This document shows, in pieces, positions 54,523 to 63,298 of a stretch of DNA of 64,000 bases (its first letter is position 1; each line of letters opens with the position of its first letter). The stretch comes from JABMOW01 sp964409335 (GTDB lineage Bacteria > Fidelibacterota > Marinisomatia > SCGC-AAA003-L08 > JACNLC01). The stretch covers positions 39,886-103,885 of the forward strand of contig CAYPCW010000002.1 in the NCBI GenBank assembly GCA_964409335.1, given 5' to 3'. The notes under the pieces are model-generated. The model did not search any database. It was given only the letters and a program-made list of their open reading frames with translations, and was not told where the DNA came from. The translations under genes and the position numbers were made by a program.

Positions 54523-56319
54523 TTATTTCAAATCCATTCCCGGATCCGTTACTTCAATCTGAAACCGGTCTGTGTATAGTTTAAAATATTTGCCTTTCAG
54601 TTTGATCAGATCTGCGTGATTTCCATCTTCGATAATCCGCCCTTTTTCAATGACGATGATCCGGTGGGCGTTCCGAATGGTGGATAACCGGTGGGCAATA
54701 ATGAAGCTTGTCCTGCCCTTTACCAGTTTTTCGATAGCCACCTGGATCAGTTGCTCCGTCTGTGTATCCACCGAGGATGTGGCTTCATCCATAATCAGAA
54801 TGACCGGATTGGCTATGATTGCTCTGGCCAGGCTAATGAGCTGTTTTTGTCCGGTACTCAGATTCGTACCGCCTTCGAGAATTGCCGTATGATATCCATC
54901 CGGCAGCTTTGAAATAAATGTATCGGCCTGAACCTGGGCGGCGGCGAGAATAACCTCTTCGTCTGTGGCACTCAGTCTGCCATACCGAATATTTTCCATA
55001 ATCGTTCCGCTGAACAAATGGGGAGTTTGCAGCACAACCCCCAGGTGAGATTGCAGCCATTGGAGGGGGTAACGGGTGTAGTCCCGGCCATCAATCAGAA
55101 TTCTCCCCGATGTGGGTTCGTAAAACCGGCATACCATACTGATAATGGATGTTTTCCCCCCTCCGGTTTCACCTACGAGGGCAATGGTGGAGCCGGCATT
55201 GACCTCCAGATCAAAATGATTGAGAATTTTTTGTCCCCTTTTATATTCAAAGGTCACATCCTCAAACCGAACATCTCCCTGCAAAGGGCGGGATACCGGC
55301 AGAATCGTTTCCATGTCATCTCTGATATCAGGATCGGTTTCGATCAGCGAAGTGATCCTCTCGACAGCGGCCTGAGCATTTTGTAATTCGGCGAAAACAC
55401 GTGCCATTTCCTGAACCGGCTGAAAGAAAAATGCGGCATAGGATAAAAACAGGACCAGCATTCCGTAAGAAATTCCACCGGCAATGACACCGTTGCCGCC
55501 AAACCAAATGGCAAATGCCGCGCCAATCATCGATGCGACCTGGACAAGAGGCATATACATCGAAGATTGTACCGCAGCCCTGAAGGAAGCGTTAAACATC
55601 CGGGTTGTCAGTTCTGTGAATTCGCGGAGACTGTCCGCTTCACGGACCAGTGTTTTAGTGGTAACGGCTCCCATGATCCCCTCATTAAAAGAGGAAGTAA
55701 TTTTTGAGTTGGTCTTTCGCACTTCGCGATAGCTGGCAAGGATCATGACCTGGAACTTCTGACTGACCCAGAACAGAAGCGGCACCACCGACAGAACCCA
55801 TAACGTGAGCTTCCAATCCAGGATAACCATCACCACGGTTACTCCGATCATAATTGCGCCCCCCCAGACCAGATCGACCAGTCCCCACGCGATGATCTCG
55901 GATAATTTAGTCGTATCGGAGGTCAATCTCGTCATCAGCCACCCAACAGATGACCGGTCGTAATAAGAAAATGACAATTCCTGTAGTTTGGCGAATCCCG
56001 CTTTCCGGATTCTATAGCTTACCCCCGTCTCAACTTTGCCGGCAAGCAGAATGAAAATTGCCACACTTACCGCCTGGAATAGAAGAATGATCACGTACAC
56101 GGCGGCAAAATATCCTATGCCGCTCGTGACGCCGGGGACGATGAAGTTATCCACGGCATACCGGGTCATGAGAGGCATGAAAATATCCACGCCTGCCACC
56201 AATATCATAAATATCCCCAGTAAAATCATGGTAAACCGGTAAGGCTGGGCAAACGTCAGGACCCTTCTCCATGATGAAAATTTGAAATTACGGGTATAAT
56301 CCGTTTCCATATGATCCAT
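54523..56319 (-). CDS. MsbA-like ABC half-transporter (second of pair)
   Basis: A 598-residue type-1 ABC exporter half: six transmembrane helices (about 20-310), then an ATPase with Walker A VGETGGGKTSI, signature LSTGQKQLISLARAI, Walker B VILIMDEATSSVDT and switch IIAHRLSTI. The signature has LSTGQ rather than LSGGQ, a mild variation often seen in one half of heterodimers. The upstream frame is open to 56406, but there it shadows the other gene; the ATG at 56319 lies four bases behind that gene's stop with GGAG 13 bases before it. It probably pairs with the preceding half to form a heterodimeric exporter of lipids or drugs. Confidence 0.9.
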   Translation of the reverse strand: MDHMETDYTRNFKFSSWRRVLTFAQPYRFTMILLGIFMILVAGVDIFMPLMTRYAVDNFIVPGVTSGIGYFAAVYVIILLFQAVSVAIFILLAGKVETGVSYRIRKAGFAKLQELSFSYYDRSSVGWLMTRLTSDTTKLSEIIAWGLVDLVWGGAIMIGVTVVMVILDWKLTLWVLSVVPLLFWVSQKFQVMILASYREVRKTNSKITSSFNEGIMGAVTTKTLVREADSLREFTELTTRMFNASFRAAVQSSMYMPLVQVASMIGAAFAIWFGGNGVIAGGISYGMLVLFLSYAAFFFQPVQEMARVFAELQNAQAAVERITSLIETDPDIRDDMETILPVSRPLQGDVRFEDVTFEYKRGQKILNHFDLEVNAGSTIALVGETGGGKTSIISMVCRFYEPTSGRILIDGRDYTRYPLQWLQSHLGVVLQTPHLFSGTIMENIRYGRLSATDEEVILAAAQVQADTFISKLPDGYHTAILEGGTNLSTGQKQLISLARAIIANPVILIMDEATSSVDTQTEQLIQVAIEKLVKGRTSFIIAHRLSTIRNAHRIIVIEKGRIIEDGNHADLIKLKGKYFKLYTDRFQIEVTDPGMDLK

Positions 56320-56323
56320 ATGC

Positions 56324-58105
56324 TTAATTTCTCTCCTCATCCGCCGTGAGGTTATCCTGCACTTTCTGCATTTCCCACAACCGGCGATAGAAGCCATCCT
56401 TAGCAATAAGTTCGGAATGAGTCCCCGTATGGGTGATTCGTCCGTTTTCTATGACGACCACCATATCCGCATGAATTGCAGTGCTGATCCGGTGAGCGAT
56501 GGCAATGGTGGTTGAAGTTCCTTTTCGAGTCACCAATGCCTGCCGGATCCTGCTTTCGGTTTCAGTATCCAGTGCGCTTAATGCGTCATCAAAAATCAGT
56601 ACAGCCGGATTTTGGAGGATAGCCCTGGCGATGGCAATCCGTTGTTTTTGCCCTCCCGATAATGTGACGCCCCGCTCGCCCACCACCGTATCATACCCCT
56701 TTTCAAAAGACTCAATTTCATCATGAATAGCTGCAATCCGGGAAGCTTCAATAATATCTGACTCACCGGGATTACCGATTTTTCCCAATCGAATATTTTC
56801 CTCCAGCGTCTTTGAGAACAGGAAAGGCTCCTGCAGAACAATCCCGACCTGACTTCGGATGTATTCCCGCTGAATGGTGTTCAATTCACGGCCGTCGATG
56901 GTGACAGAGCCCTCCCGGTAATCCCATAACCGGGGCAGCAGATGGACGAGTGTCGATTTTCCTGACCCGGTAGGACCCATGATCACCACGGTCTGCCCCG
57001 CAGAGATGGACAAACTGATATCATGCAATACCGAAGTGTAATCGTCGTACCGAAAGCCAGTATGCCGAAATTCGATATTTCCCATCAGCCGTTCATTACT
57101 GCCAGACCAGCCGGAAATATCTTCGACGGGTTCTTCCAAAATCTCGCGAACCCTGCCCAGGGAAACCATCGCCTTTCCCAGATCCGTTAAGGTCCTGCCC
57201 GTAACACGTATCGGCCAGAGCAGAAATTCCACATAAGCGATGAATGCCACCAGTGTGCCGAGGGTGATCTGACCCGAAATCGTCCAATAGGTACCCATGA
57301 TCAGAATGATCCCCGACTGGGTGTACACCAGGGTGTCGGATATTCCCCAGTACACACCCAATATCCGAATCAAACGGTAAACATGATTCCGAAATGCATC
57401 GTTCCTTTCTTCAAACTTTTCGATCTCAAAATCCTGTCTGGCAAATGCACGCACTACCCGTATACCCGTCAGATTTTCCTGCAGTACCGCAGACATGGCG
57501 CCCTCGGATTCATCGGCAATTTGAAACACGGATTTAATTTTCAGAAAAAAGATGACCGCAAAAGTGAGGATGAATGGCACCGTGATCAAGGACAGTGCAG
57601 CCATTTTCGCATTCAGCATGATCAATATCGGGATCACAATCGACAACATAATGATGGATTTTCCCACCTGAACCACCTGCACGCCGAGAAATTTTCGAAT
57701 GGTTTCAACATCCGAGGTGCAGCGCTGGATCAGATCGCCAATCTTCCACCGGGAATAAAAATGAACGGGAACAGACTGCAGATGAGCGAAAAGGCTTTCC
57801 CGTAATTTTAAGGCGATCGATTCTGATGCGTTTGAGGACCATCTGCCGGTGAGATACGTAAAAATTCCCCTTATGATCGCAATGGCAACGAGGAGAATCG
57901 CCACGACCCAAAGATTTGTTTTGAGAAATGATATCCCTCCCGCAATATCAACGATCCGAAGGATGAATCCGGATCCGGCAAAAGGTTTGTCCCCGATAAT
58001 CGAATCAATCGTTGATCGCACCACCAAGGGCGACATATACATGAATATCGTCTCGAATGCGATGGCAAGAATAGCGCCCCCGTACAGCAGCCGGTTTCCC
58101 GCCAT
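56324..58105 (-). CDS. MsbA-like ABC half-transporter (first of pair)
   Basis: A 593-residue half-transporter with six membrane helices and an ATPase carrying Walker A MGPTGSGKSTL, signature LSGGQKQRIAIARAI, Walker B VLIFDDALSALDT and switch IAIAHRISTA. Walker B ends in Asp-Asp instead of Asp-Glu (FDDALSA): the catalytic glutamate is replaced, as in one degenerate site of heterodimeric exporters. The ATG at 58105 is used, but the frame is open upstream to about 58178. An ATT at 58135 lies seven bases behind GGAG and would add a more typical N-terminus (SKLKILWHF), so the start is uncertain. The next gene follows after four bases. Confidence 0.9.
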   Translation of the reverse strand: MAGNRLLYGGAILAIAFETIFMYMSPLVVRSTIDSIIGDKPFAGSGFILRIVDIAGGISFLKTNLWVVAILLVAIAIIRGIFTYLTGRWSSNASESIALKLRESLFAHLQSVPVHFYSRWKIGDLIQRCTSDVETIRKFLGVQVVQVGKSIIMLSIVIPILIMLNAKMAALSLITVPFILTFAVIFFLKIKSVFQIADESEGAMSAVLQENLTGIRVVRAFARQDFEIEKFEERNDAFRNHVYRLIRILGVYWGISDTLVYTQSGIILIMGTYWTISGQITLGTLVAFIAYVEFLLWPIRVTGRTLTDLGKAMVSLGRVREILEEPVEDISGWSGSNERLMGNIEFRHTGFRYDDYTSVLHDISLSISAGQTVVIMGPTGSGKSTLVHLLPRLWDYREGSVTIDGRELNTIQREYIRSQVGIVLQEPFLFSKTLEENIRLGKIGNPGESDIIEASRIAAIHDEIESFEKGYDTVVGERGVTLSGGQKQRIAIARAILQNPAVLIFDDALSALDTETESRIRQALVTRKGTSTTIAIAHRISTAIHADMVVVIENGRITHTGTHSELIAKDGFYRRLWEMQKVQDNLTADEERN

Positions 58106-58647
58106 AAAATGCCATAAAATTTTCAGTTTGGAAATGGAATTCTCCGTTTTAATTAAAAAAGTCGATTGGGGTGTCGTTTAAACGCAATAAGTTAGGTGTT
58201 TTTAATAAGTTACAGACAAGATGATTTTACGACCAAATATCAGAATACCGGTGCGGGTCATCATTTATTCAATGGGTTTTTATTCATTTGAAAATCGAAT
58301 AACGATTTTAGATGAAGAGGGTAATTTTTATTTCTATTAGGTTCCGTACATGATCAGTTGATGGGAAACCGGGCAGAGAAGCCCGGAATGAACACCATGT
58401 CATTTTTGGCGAATATCCTGCCGGATATCCGGGATAACCCGGCCACCAGTTCGATAGTGAACCGATACCCCAACCGATCCAAAAAAAAGTGTGAAATGTC
58501 ATTCTTATGACCGCATACATTTCATCTATTCTCTTTTTAAATCCAACCGTTGGTTGTTGATAAATTTCAGGCAATCATATTTGATGGATTTCCCTCAATC
58601 CTGATGATTAAAAGGCAATCCATGACCAACATTCAAGATAGGATGCG
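58106..58647. other. 540-base intergenic region, divergent promoters
   Basis: This gap separates the - strand ABC pair from the + strand DAHP synthase gene and must hold both promoters. It is AT-rich, with no convincing terminator, repeat or riboswitch. A - strand open frame at 58308-58574 is not supported by codon pattern or by a ribosome-binding site. Confidence 0.5.
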
Positions 58648-60042
58648 ATGAACATTGAAAAACCGATAACAGACAATCCGTCTAACTGGGCGCCGGATTC
58701 CTGGAAATCTTACTCTGCAGAACAACTCCCGGAGTGGGGGGACCCCAAACGGTTGGAGAAAGTGCATCAGGAACTGTCCACCTATCCGCCGCTGGTATTT
58801 GCCGGTGAAGTCCGGTCTCTCACCCGGGAATTGGCGGCAGTAGCGCAAGGGAACGGCTTTCTCCTGCAGGGCGGTGATTGTGCAGAGACCTTTACTGATT
58901 TCACGGCAAATCACATCCGGGACAAACTAAAAATCATTCTGCAGATGGCGGCGATTCTCACCTATGGCGCCGGACTCCGGGTAGTAAAAGTGGGACGTAT
59001 CGCCGGCCAATTTGCCAAACCCCGGAGCCGAAATACGGAAATCCAAAATGGTGAATCATTGATCGCCTACCGGGGAGATGCAGTGAATGATGTAGCGCTT
59101 CGAAAAGAAGCAAGAGTTCCCAATCCCAAACGGATGCTCAGGGCATACAATCAGTCTGCCGCCACGTTGAACCTGCTTCGCGCATTCACTCAGGGCGGGT
59201 TTGCCGATCTGAAAAAAGTCCATGTCTGGAACCAGGAATTTATCAAACGATCCGCTCAGGGTAAACGGTACGAAGCGCTCGCCAATCAGATCGACAGCGC
59301 CATGGAATTCATGCAGGCCTGCGGGGTGAATCCCGACAATGCCGATTCTCTTCGCCGTACGGACTTCTACACCTCTCATGAAGGATTATTGCTGGGCTAT
59401 GAGCAGGCGCTTACCCGGCAGGATTCGCTCACCGGAGACTGGTATGATTGCTCTGCTCATATGCTGTGGATCGGCGACCGAACCCGCCAACCCGACAGCG
59501 CTCATGTGGAGTTCATGTCGGGTATCCACAATCCGTTGGGAATCAAACTGGGTCCTGGGATTTTAGCAGACGACCTGATGAAACTTCTTGAAAAACTGAA
59601 TCCGAAAAATGAGTGGGGGCGAATATCTCTCATCACCCGGTTGGGCGCCGATCAGGTGGAAACGAAGTTACCCCGGGTCATTCGACTGGTAAAACGTGAA
59701 GGGTCTCACGTGGGGTGGATTTGCGACCCCATGCACGGGAACACTTACCGCACCGATTCCGGGAGGAAAACCCGCGCATTCGATACGATTCTGAGAGAGA
59801 TCCAGCAATTTTTTATCATCCATGATGCGGAAGGCACCATCCCCGGTGGCGTTCATTTCGAACTGACAGGCAACAATGTAACCGAATGTGTCGGCGGGGC
59901 GCAGGAGATCGACATCCCGCAATTAGAAAACAAATATGAAACCGCCTGCGATCCCCGGCTGAATAATGAACAAAGCCTGGAACTGGCATTCCATATATCA
60001 GATTTACTCAGGAAAAGAAATCACAGGAGATCACCCCAATGA
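58648..60042 (+). CDS. class-II 3-deoxy-7-phosphoheptulonate (DAHP) synthase
   Basis: A 464-residue plant/Mycobacterium-type (class II) DAHP synthase. The opening has WAPDSWKS and LPEWGDP, then LVFAGEVRSLTRELA, FLLQGGDCAETF with the metal Cys, VVKVGRIAGQFAKPRS, YRGDAVN, the active-site region SHEGLLLGYEQALTR, HMLWIGDRTRQ, SGIHNPLGIKLGP, WICDPMHGNT and GGVHFELTG. It condenses phosphoenolpyruvate and erythrose-4-phosphate as the first step of the shikimate pathway, upstream of the chorismate consumed by the PABA genes in this window. The ATGA overlap with the next gene indicates co-transcription. Confidence 0.95.
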   Translation: MNIEKPITDNPSNWAPDSWKSYSAEQLPEWGDPKRLEKVHQELSTYPPLVFAGEVRSLTRELAAVAQGNGFLLQGGDCAETFTDFTANHIRDKLKIILQMAAILTYGAGLRVVKVGRIAGQFAKPRSRNTEIQNGESLIAYRGDAVNDVALRKEARVPNPKRMLRAYNQSAATLNLLRAFTQGGFADLKKVHVWNQEFIKRSAQGKRYEALANQIDSAMEFMQACGVNPDNADSLRRTDFYTSHEGLLLGYEQALTRQDSLTGDWYDCSAHMLWIGDRTRQPDSAHVEFMSGIHNPLGIKLGPGILADDLMKLLEKLNPKNEWGRISLITRLGADQVETKLPRVIRLVKREGSHVGWICDPMHGNTYRTDSGRKTRAFDTILREIQQFFIIHDAEGTIPGGVHFELTGNNVTECVGGAQEIDIPQLENKYETACDPRLNNEQSLELAFHISDLLRKRNHRRSPQ

Positions 60043-62171
60043 GAAATATCTTTATATCGATCATGATCAGTATGTTTTTCGCCGGATGTGCGGGCGTTTC
60101 TCCGAACAGGACCGAACCCATCAGATCCGGATATCCGGTGCCACCTCACAGCGACCAGGTGGATGATTACCACGGAACGCCTGTAGCCGATCCATACCGT
60201 CCCCTGGAAGACCTGGGTGCTCCCGCGACCCAACACTGGGTAACCGAAGAAAACATGGTCACGGAAGCCTATCTGCAGCGGATCCCATTCAGAGAAAAAC
60301 TGCGGGAACGGTTCACGGAATTATGGAATACTCCCCGGTCATCCCTGCCCTTTAAAAAAGGCAGCCGATACTTTCAGTACCGGAATACCGGACTTCAAAA
60401 TCAGGATGTGTTATACTACCAGGACAGCCCGGATGGCGAGGAGAAAATCGCCTTCGACCCCAATCTGTTAAGCAGTGACGGAACCGCCGCCCTGTCGTCA
60501 CTCGATATTACCCGGGATGGAAAATTAGCCGTATACGGGATATCCCGGTCAGGCAGTGACTGGGTTGAATATTTTGTTCGGGATATTGACGCGGGGACGG
60601 ATCTGCCCGATCATCTGACCTGGGTTAAATTTTCAGACGCCCGGTGGCAGCCCGACGGTTCCGGATTTTATTACAGCCGGTACCCTGAACCCCGCGCAGG
60701 CAATGAATATGAAGATGTGAACCTCAATCAGAAATTGTACTTTCACCGGTTGGGGACTCTGCAGGATCAGGATGAACTCATCTACGAAGACCCAAATCAT
60801 CCGGAGTATGGTTTTGGAGCGAGTGTAACGGAGGATGAAGAATATCTCATCTTAACGGTCTGGGCAGGTACGGAAAATAAAAATCTGTTGTACTACCGGC
60901 CACTGGAATCCCATGACCCTTTTCTGCCGATCGTGGATGAATGGATAGGCGAATTTTCGGTATTTGGGCACGAAGACCATAAATTATTTGTGATGACCAC
61001 CTTTGAGGCGCCCCGAGGCAGGATGATTACCATTGATACAGAATTCCGTAACCCGGAAAACTGGGCGACCCTCATTGCAGAAGACCGGGCAGTACTGCGA
61101 TCGGTTCAACTGATCAATCATCATCTCTTCACCACCTATCGCCGGGATGTGAAGGACGAAGTGCATATCTTTGATCTCACCGGATCGTTTCTCCGGTCTC
61201 TGGTTTTACCGGATAAAGGGTCGGTGAGTATATCCGGCAGACGGGATGACAGCGATATATTTTATCAATTTACCTCCTACCTCTACCCCAAAACCATTTA
61301 TCGGTACGATTATCAGACAAATACCAGTGAACTCTATCATGCCCAATTTATCGATTTTCACCCGGATGAATATGTATCCGAACAGGTATTTTTCCCGGGT
61401 AAAGACGGGACTTCAATCCCGATGTTTATCATCCACCAAAAAAACCGGGTACCCGACGGACAAAATCCCACATATCTGTATGGATACGGTGGTTTTAATA
61501 TCAGTCTGACGCCTTATTTTTCAATTTCCCGGCTGCCCTGGCTGGAGCATGGGGGCATCCTTGCCGTTCCGTCGCTCCGGGGCGGAGGCGAATATGGTGA
61601 AGAATGGCATAAAGCAGGTATGCTGGATAAGAAACAGAACGTATTTGACGACTTCATTTCTGCCGCTGAATATCTGATCAGTGAAGGCTACACATCTCCG
61701 GCAAATTTGGTGATTGGCGGCGGAAGTAACGGGGGACTGCTGGTATCAGCCGTCATGGTTCAGCGGCCGGATTTATTCGCGGCGGTGGATTGCGGCGTCC
61801 CGGTGGCGGATATGCTCCGTTATCATAAATTTACCATCGGATGGGCATGGGTAAACGAGTATGGGTCAGCGGATAACCCGGAGCAATTCCCCTATCTCTA
61901 CGCATACTCACCGCTGCATAATATCAGGGATAATGTTGAGTATCCGGCTGTTCTGATCACAACCGGAGACCACGATGATCGTGTCGTGCCCAGCCATTCC
62001 TTTAAACTCATTTCGACCCTTCAGGAAAAGAACAGCGGACCGAATCCCATGTTGATCCGAATCGAGACCGATGGCGGACACGGCGCCGGGTTACCTACCG
62101 AAAAAGCGATTAAAAAAACCACAGATGTATGGTCATTTTTAATGAGTGAAACGGGGATGACATGGGAGTAA
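60039..62171 (+). CDS. prolyl oligopeptidase (S9A), lipoprotein
   Basis: A 710-residue serine peptidase. A lipoprotein signal (MISMFFAGC, lipidated Cys17) makes it a periplasmic or outer-membrane-anchored form, unlike the cytoplasmic mammalian enzyme. Residues 40-110 start the alpha/beta part (DDYHGTPVADPYRPLED), then a seven-bladed propeller to about 450 and the catalytic domain with the nucleophile Ser563 (GGGSNGGLLV), Asp in DHDDRVVPSHSFK and His in DGGHGAG. It cleaves small peptides behind proline. The ATG overlaps the DAHP synthase stop (ATGA), but the two functions are unrelated, so the pairing is likely only transcriptional. Confidence 0.93.
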   Translation: MRNIFISIMISMFFAGCAGVSPNRTEPIRSGYPVPPHSDQVDDYHGTPVADPYRPLEDLGAPATQHWVTEENMVTEAYLQRIPFREKLRERFTELWNTPRSSLPFKKGSRYFQYRNTGLQNQDVLYYQDSPDGEEKIAFDPNLLSSDGTAALSSLDITRDGKLAVYGISRSGSDWVEYFVRDIDAGTDLPDHLTWVKFSDARWQPDGSGFYYSRYPEPRAGNEYEDVNLNQKLYFHRLGTLQDQDELIYEDPNHPEYGFGASVTEDEEYLILTVWAGTENKNLLYYRPLESHDPFLPIVDEWIGEFSVFGHEDHKLFVMTTFEAPRGRMITIDTEFRNPENWATLIAEDRAVLRSVQLINHHLFTTYRRDVKDEVHIFDLTGSFLRSLVLPDKGSVSISGRRDDSDIFYQFTSYLYPKTIYRYDYQTNTSELYHAQFIDFHPDEYVSEQVFFPGKDGTSIPMFIIHQKNRVPDGQNPTYLYGYGGFNISLTPYFSISRLPWLEHGGILAVPSLRGGGEYGEEWHKAGMLDKKQNVFDDFISAAEYLISEGYTSPANLVIGGGSNGGLLVSAVMVQRPDLFAAVDCGVPVADMLRYHKFTIGWAWVNEYGSADNPEQFPYLYAYSPLHNIRDNVEYPAVLITTGDHDDRVVPSHSFKLISTLQEKNSGPNPMLIRIETDGGHGAGLPTEKAIKKTTDVWSFLMSETGMTWE

Positions 62172-62348
62172 ACTCCAGTCCGGAGCCGGCATCCCGGAGC
62201 CGGAAAGCCAGGGGGTTGCCGGACAAATAGCCGTCAATGATACCCTGTGTGGCGGGATTGTCGGCTGCAGCGAAGATGGTCACGGTGTTCAGCACATCGC
62301 CGGCAAGCCCGGGCGCACCGCCGCATTTAATTGACCCAAAATCAATCT
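62166..62348 (-). pseudogene. remnant of a secreted-protein domain
   Basis: On the - strand one open stretch reads EIDFGSIKCGGAPGLAG, then TVTIFAAADNPATQGIIDGY and NPLAFRLRDAGSG. The DNP-x-T-x-x-IIDGY and FRL.DA pattern resembles a beta domain frequent in secreted proteins of FCB bacteria. It has no start, runs into the antisense of the peptidase 3' end, and abuts the HigB remnant, so it is a decayed fragment. Confidence 0.4.
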
Positions 62349-62438
62349 CAAGCGGTTGGCGTGCTTAGCCTGAATCCCGGCTTTCGACCCCTTCAAGAAA
62401 AATCGCTCGAGTCCCTTGTGGCGGAATCTTTTGATCAT
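62289..62438 (-). pseudogene. truncated HigB/RelE-type toxin
   Basis: The ATG at 62438 opens 49 codons whose first 40 match the N-terminus of HigB-type toxins: MIKRFRHKGLERFF, GSKAGIQAKHANRLRL and LGQLNAA. Full toxins have about 92 residues and continue with a GLHPLKG and NWRITF region; here the match ends at residue 40 and the frame stops at 62289-62291 after unrelated codons. The active-site residues of the C-terminal half are lost, and no HigA antitoxin is adjacent. It is a 5' fragment joined to a secreted-protein fragment. Confidence 0.6.
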
Positions 62439-62520
62439 GCGCCATAGTGTAACCTATCACGGGACAGGTGACAACAGGATTTGGAAGCATAACGTGAAAA
62501 TAACCGGCTGGCAATGGCGC

Positions 62521-62551
62521 GCCTGTCTGCGTGCGGAACGCACAGGCAGGC
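62521..62551. repeat. REP-like palindrome (CCTGCCTG class), copy 1
   Basis: A 31-base imperfect hairpin with arms GCCTGTCTGCGTGCG and CGCACAGGCAGGC around GAA. It shares the CCTGCCTG/CAGGCAGG core with the palindrome at 62651 and lies 163 bases from the 3' end of a REP-associated transposase gene. Confidence 0.65.
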
Positions 62552-62601
62552 AGCGGAATTGCCAGTCCGAGTTGATACGGTTGTTATACCGCTTTTTCGC
62601 T

Positions 62602-62733
62602 CTATTGTGTTTCCCCTTCCACAATCTTGATTTCTTCCTCGGTCAGGCCGCCTGCCTGCCGCGACGCTCCTCTTTGCGGCGCAGGCAGGTCTTTGGCGAT
62701 ATCGAGAATTTTGTCAACCTTCAAAATTTTCAT
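62602..62733 (-). pseudogene. duplicated 3' tail of a restriction-modification gene, interrupted by a palindrome
   Basis: On the - strand 44 codons read MKILKVDKILDIAKD, then a Pro/Arg/Gly-rich stretch made by a palindrome, then GLTEEEIKIVEGETQ and TAG. The ends match the tail of the R-M protein encoded at 63288-63998 (RVEKILADPDGSD ... GLTEEEVRIVEGKNEI). About 20 residues (REIDQMVYELY and neighbours) are replaced by the palindrome, which keeps the frame. The stretch overlaps the end of the transposase gene in another frame. It is a second, decayed R-M tail. Confidence 0.6.
62651..62689. repeat. REP-like palindrome (CCTGCCTG class), copy 2
   Basis: CCTGCCTGC (62651-62659) pairs perfectly with GCAGGCAGG (62681-62689); inner CGC/GCG adds to the stem with a small bulge. 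It is inserted in the duplicated R-M tail without breaking the frame. Confidence 0.7.
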
Positions 62734-63298
62734 CGAATTTCCAATTTAATGGGTTGTTGACAATATATTGTCGGATTCTATTCAGATCATTTTCGGTGCG
62801 AATAATTCGTTCATAATAATTGCGTTGCCACAATTTTCCGGGAAATGGTGGCCAACCATTTTGTTTTACGCCTCGAATATATTCATTGGTCGTCATTGTT
62901 TTAAACCATTGCACAACACGATGCAGGGGCGAACCTGTGTGTCCGCCCGCATTGTCGGGGTTATCCGAATTATCGTGGTTGTCGTAGGGGCAGACACGCA
63001 GGTCTGCCCCTACGGCCACGGCGGCGGTGCCGCCGTTTATTACAATTAAATGAACATGATTTGGCATGCATATTAATTCATCGTGTTTTATGTCGGGGAA
63101 TTTATTTTCCAATTCATAATACCATTTTGTAACCATATGCCCCGCATCGTTCAATTTCATCTCACCGTTTACAATATCACCAAACACACATTCCTGATTC
63201 TGTGTGCAAATGGTTACGAAATACGCACCTGGCGATGCATAATTGTAATGTTTCAATCGGATGGAACAACGGCGGTGTTTTCCAGAATTATATTTCAT
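62714..63298 (-). CDS. REP-associated tyrosine transposase (RAYT, Y1/IS200-like)
   Basis: A 194-residue Y1 transposase. It starts with MKYNSGKHRRCSIRLKHYNY, then YFVTICTQN, the HUH metal motif ICMPNHVHLIV, WFKTMTTNEYIRG, LWQRNYYERIIR and the catalytic-Tyr helix RIRQYIVNNP. GGAGGGGAAG precedes the ATG at 63298, which overlaps the R-M stop by 11 bases; a further frame to 63313 is a shadow. Residues about 89-130 (VAVGADLRVCPYDNHDNSDN to AGGHTGSPLH) are a low-complexity insert encoded by palindromes, absent from standard RAYTs. Such enzymes move or maintain REP palindromes. Whether the insert leaves it active is unknown. Confidence 0.88.
   Translation of the reverse strand: MKYNSGKHRRCSIRLKHYNYASPGAYFVTICTQNQECVFGDIVNGEMKLNDAGHMVTKWYYELENKFPDIKHDELICMPNHVHLIVINGGTAAVAVGADLRVCPYDNHDNSDNPDNAGGHTGSPLHRVVQWFKTMTTNEYIRGVKQNGWPPFPGKLWQRNYYERIIRTENDLNRIRQYIVNNPLNWKFDENFEG
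62927..63036. repeat. three palindromes inside the RAYT reading frame
   Basis: Palindrome A (62927-62948) has arms GGGCGAAC / GTCCGCCC with one mismatch and a CTGTGT loop. Palindrome B (62984-63013) has a perfect 12-base stem GTAGGGGCAGAC / GTCTGCCCCTAC with a 6-base loop. Palindrome C (63018-63036) is ACGGCGGC-GGT-GCCGCCGT. All lie within the coding sequence and do not interrupt it. Confidence 0.8.

Noticed and set aside
58308..58574. 88-residue - strand open frame in the gap before the DAHP synthase gene
   Set aside because: No start signal, no motif, composition (Trp/Gly/Pro-rich) unlike its neighbours.
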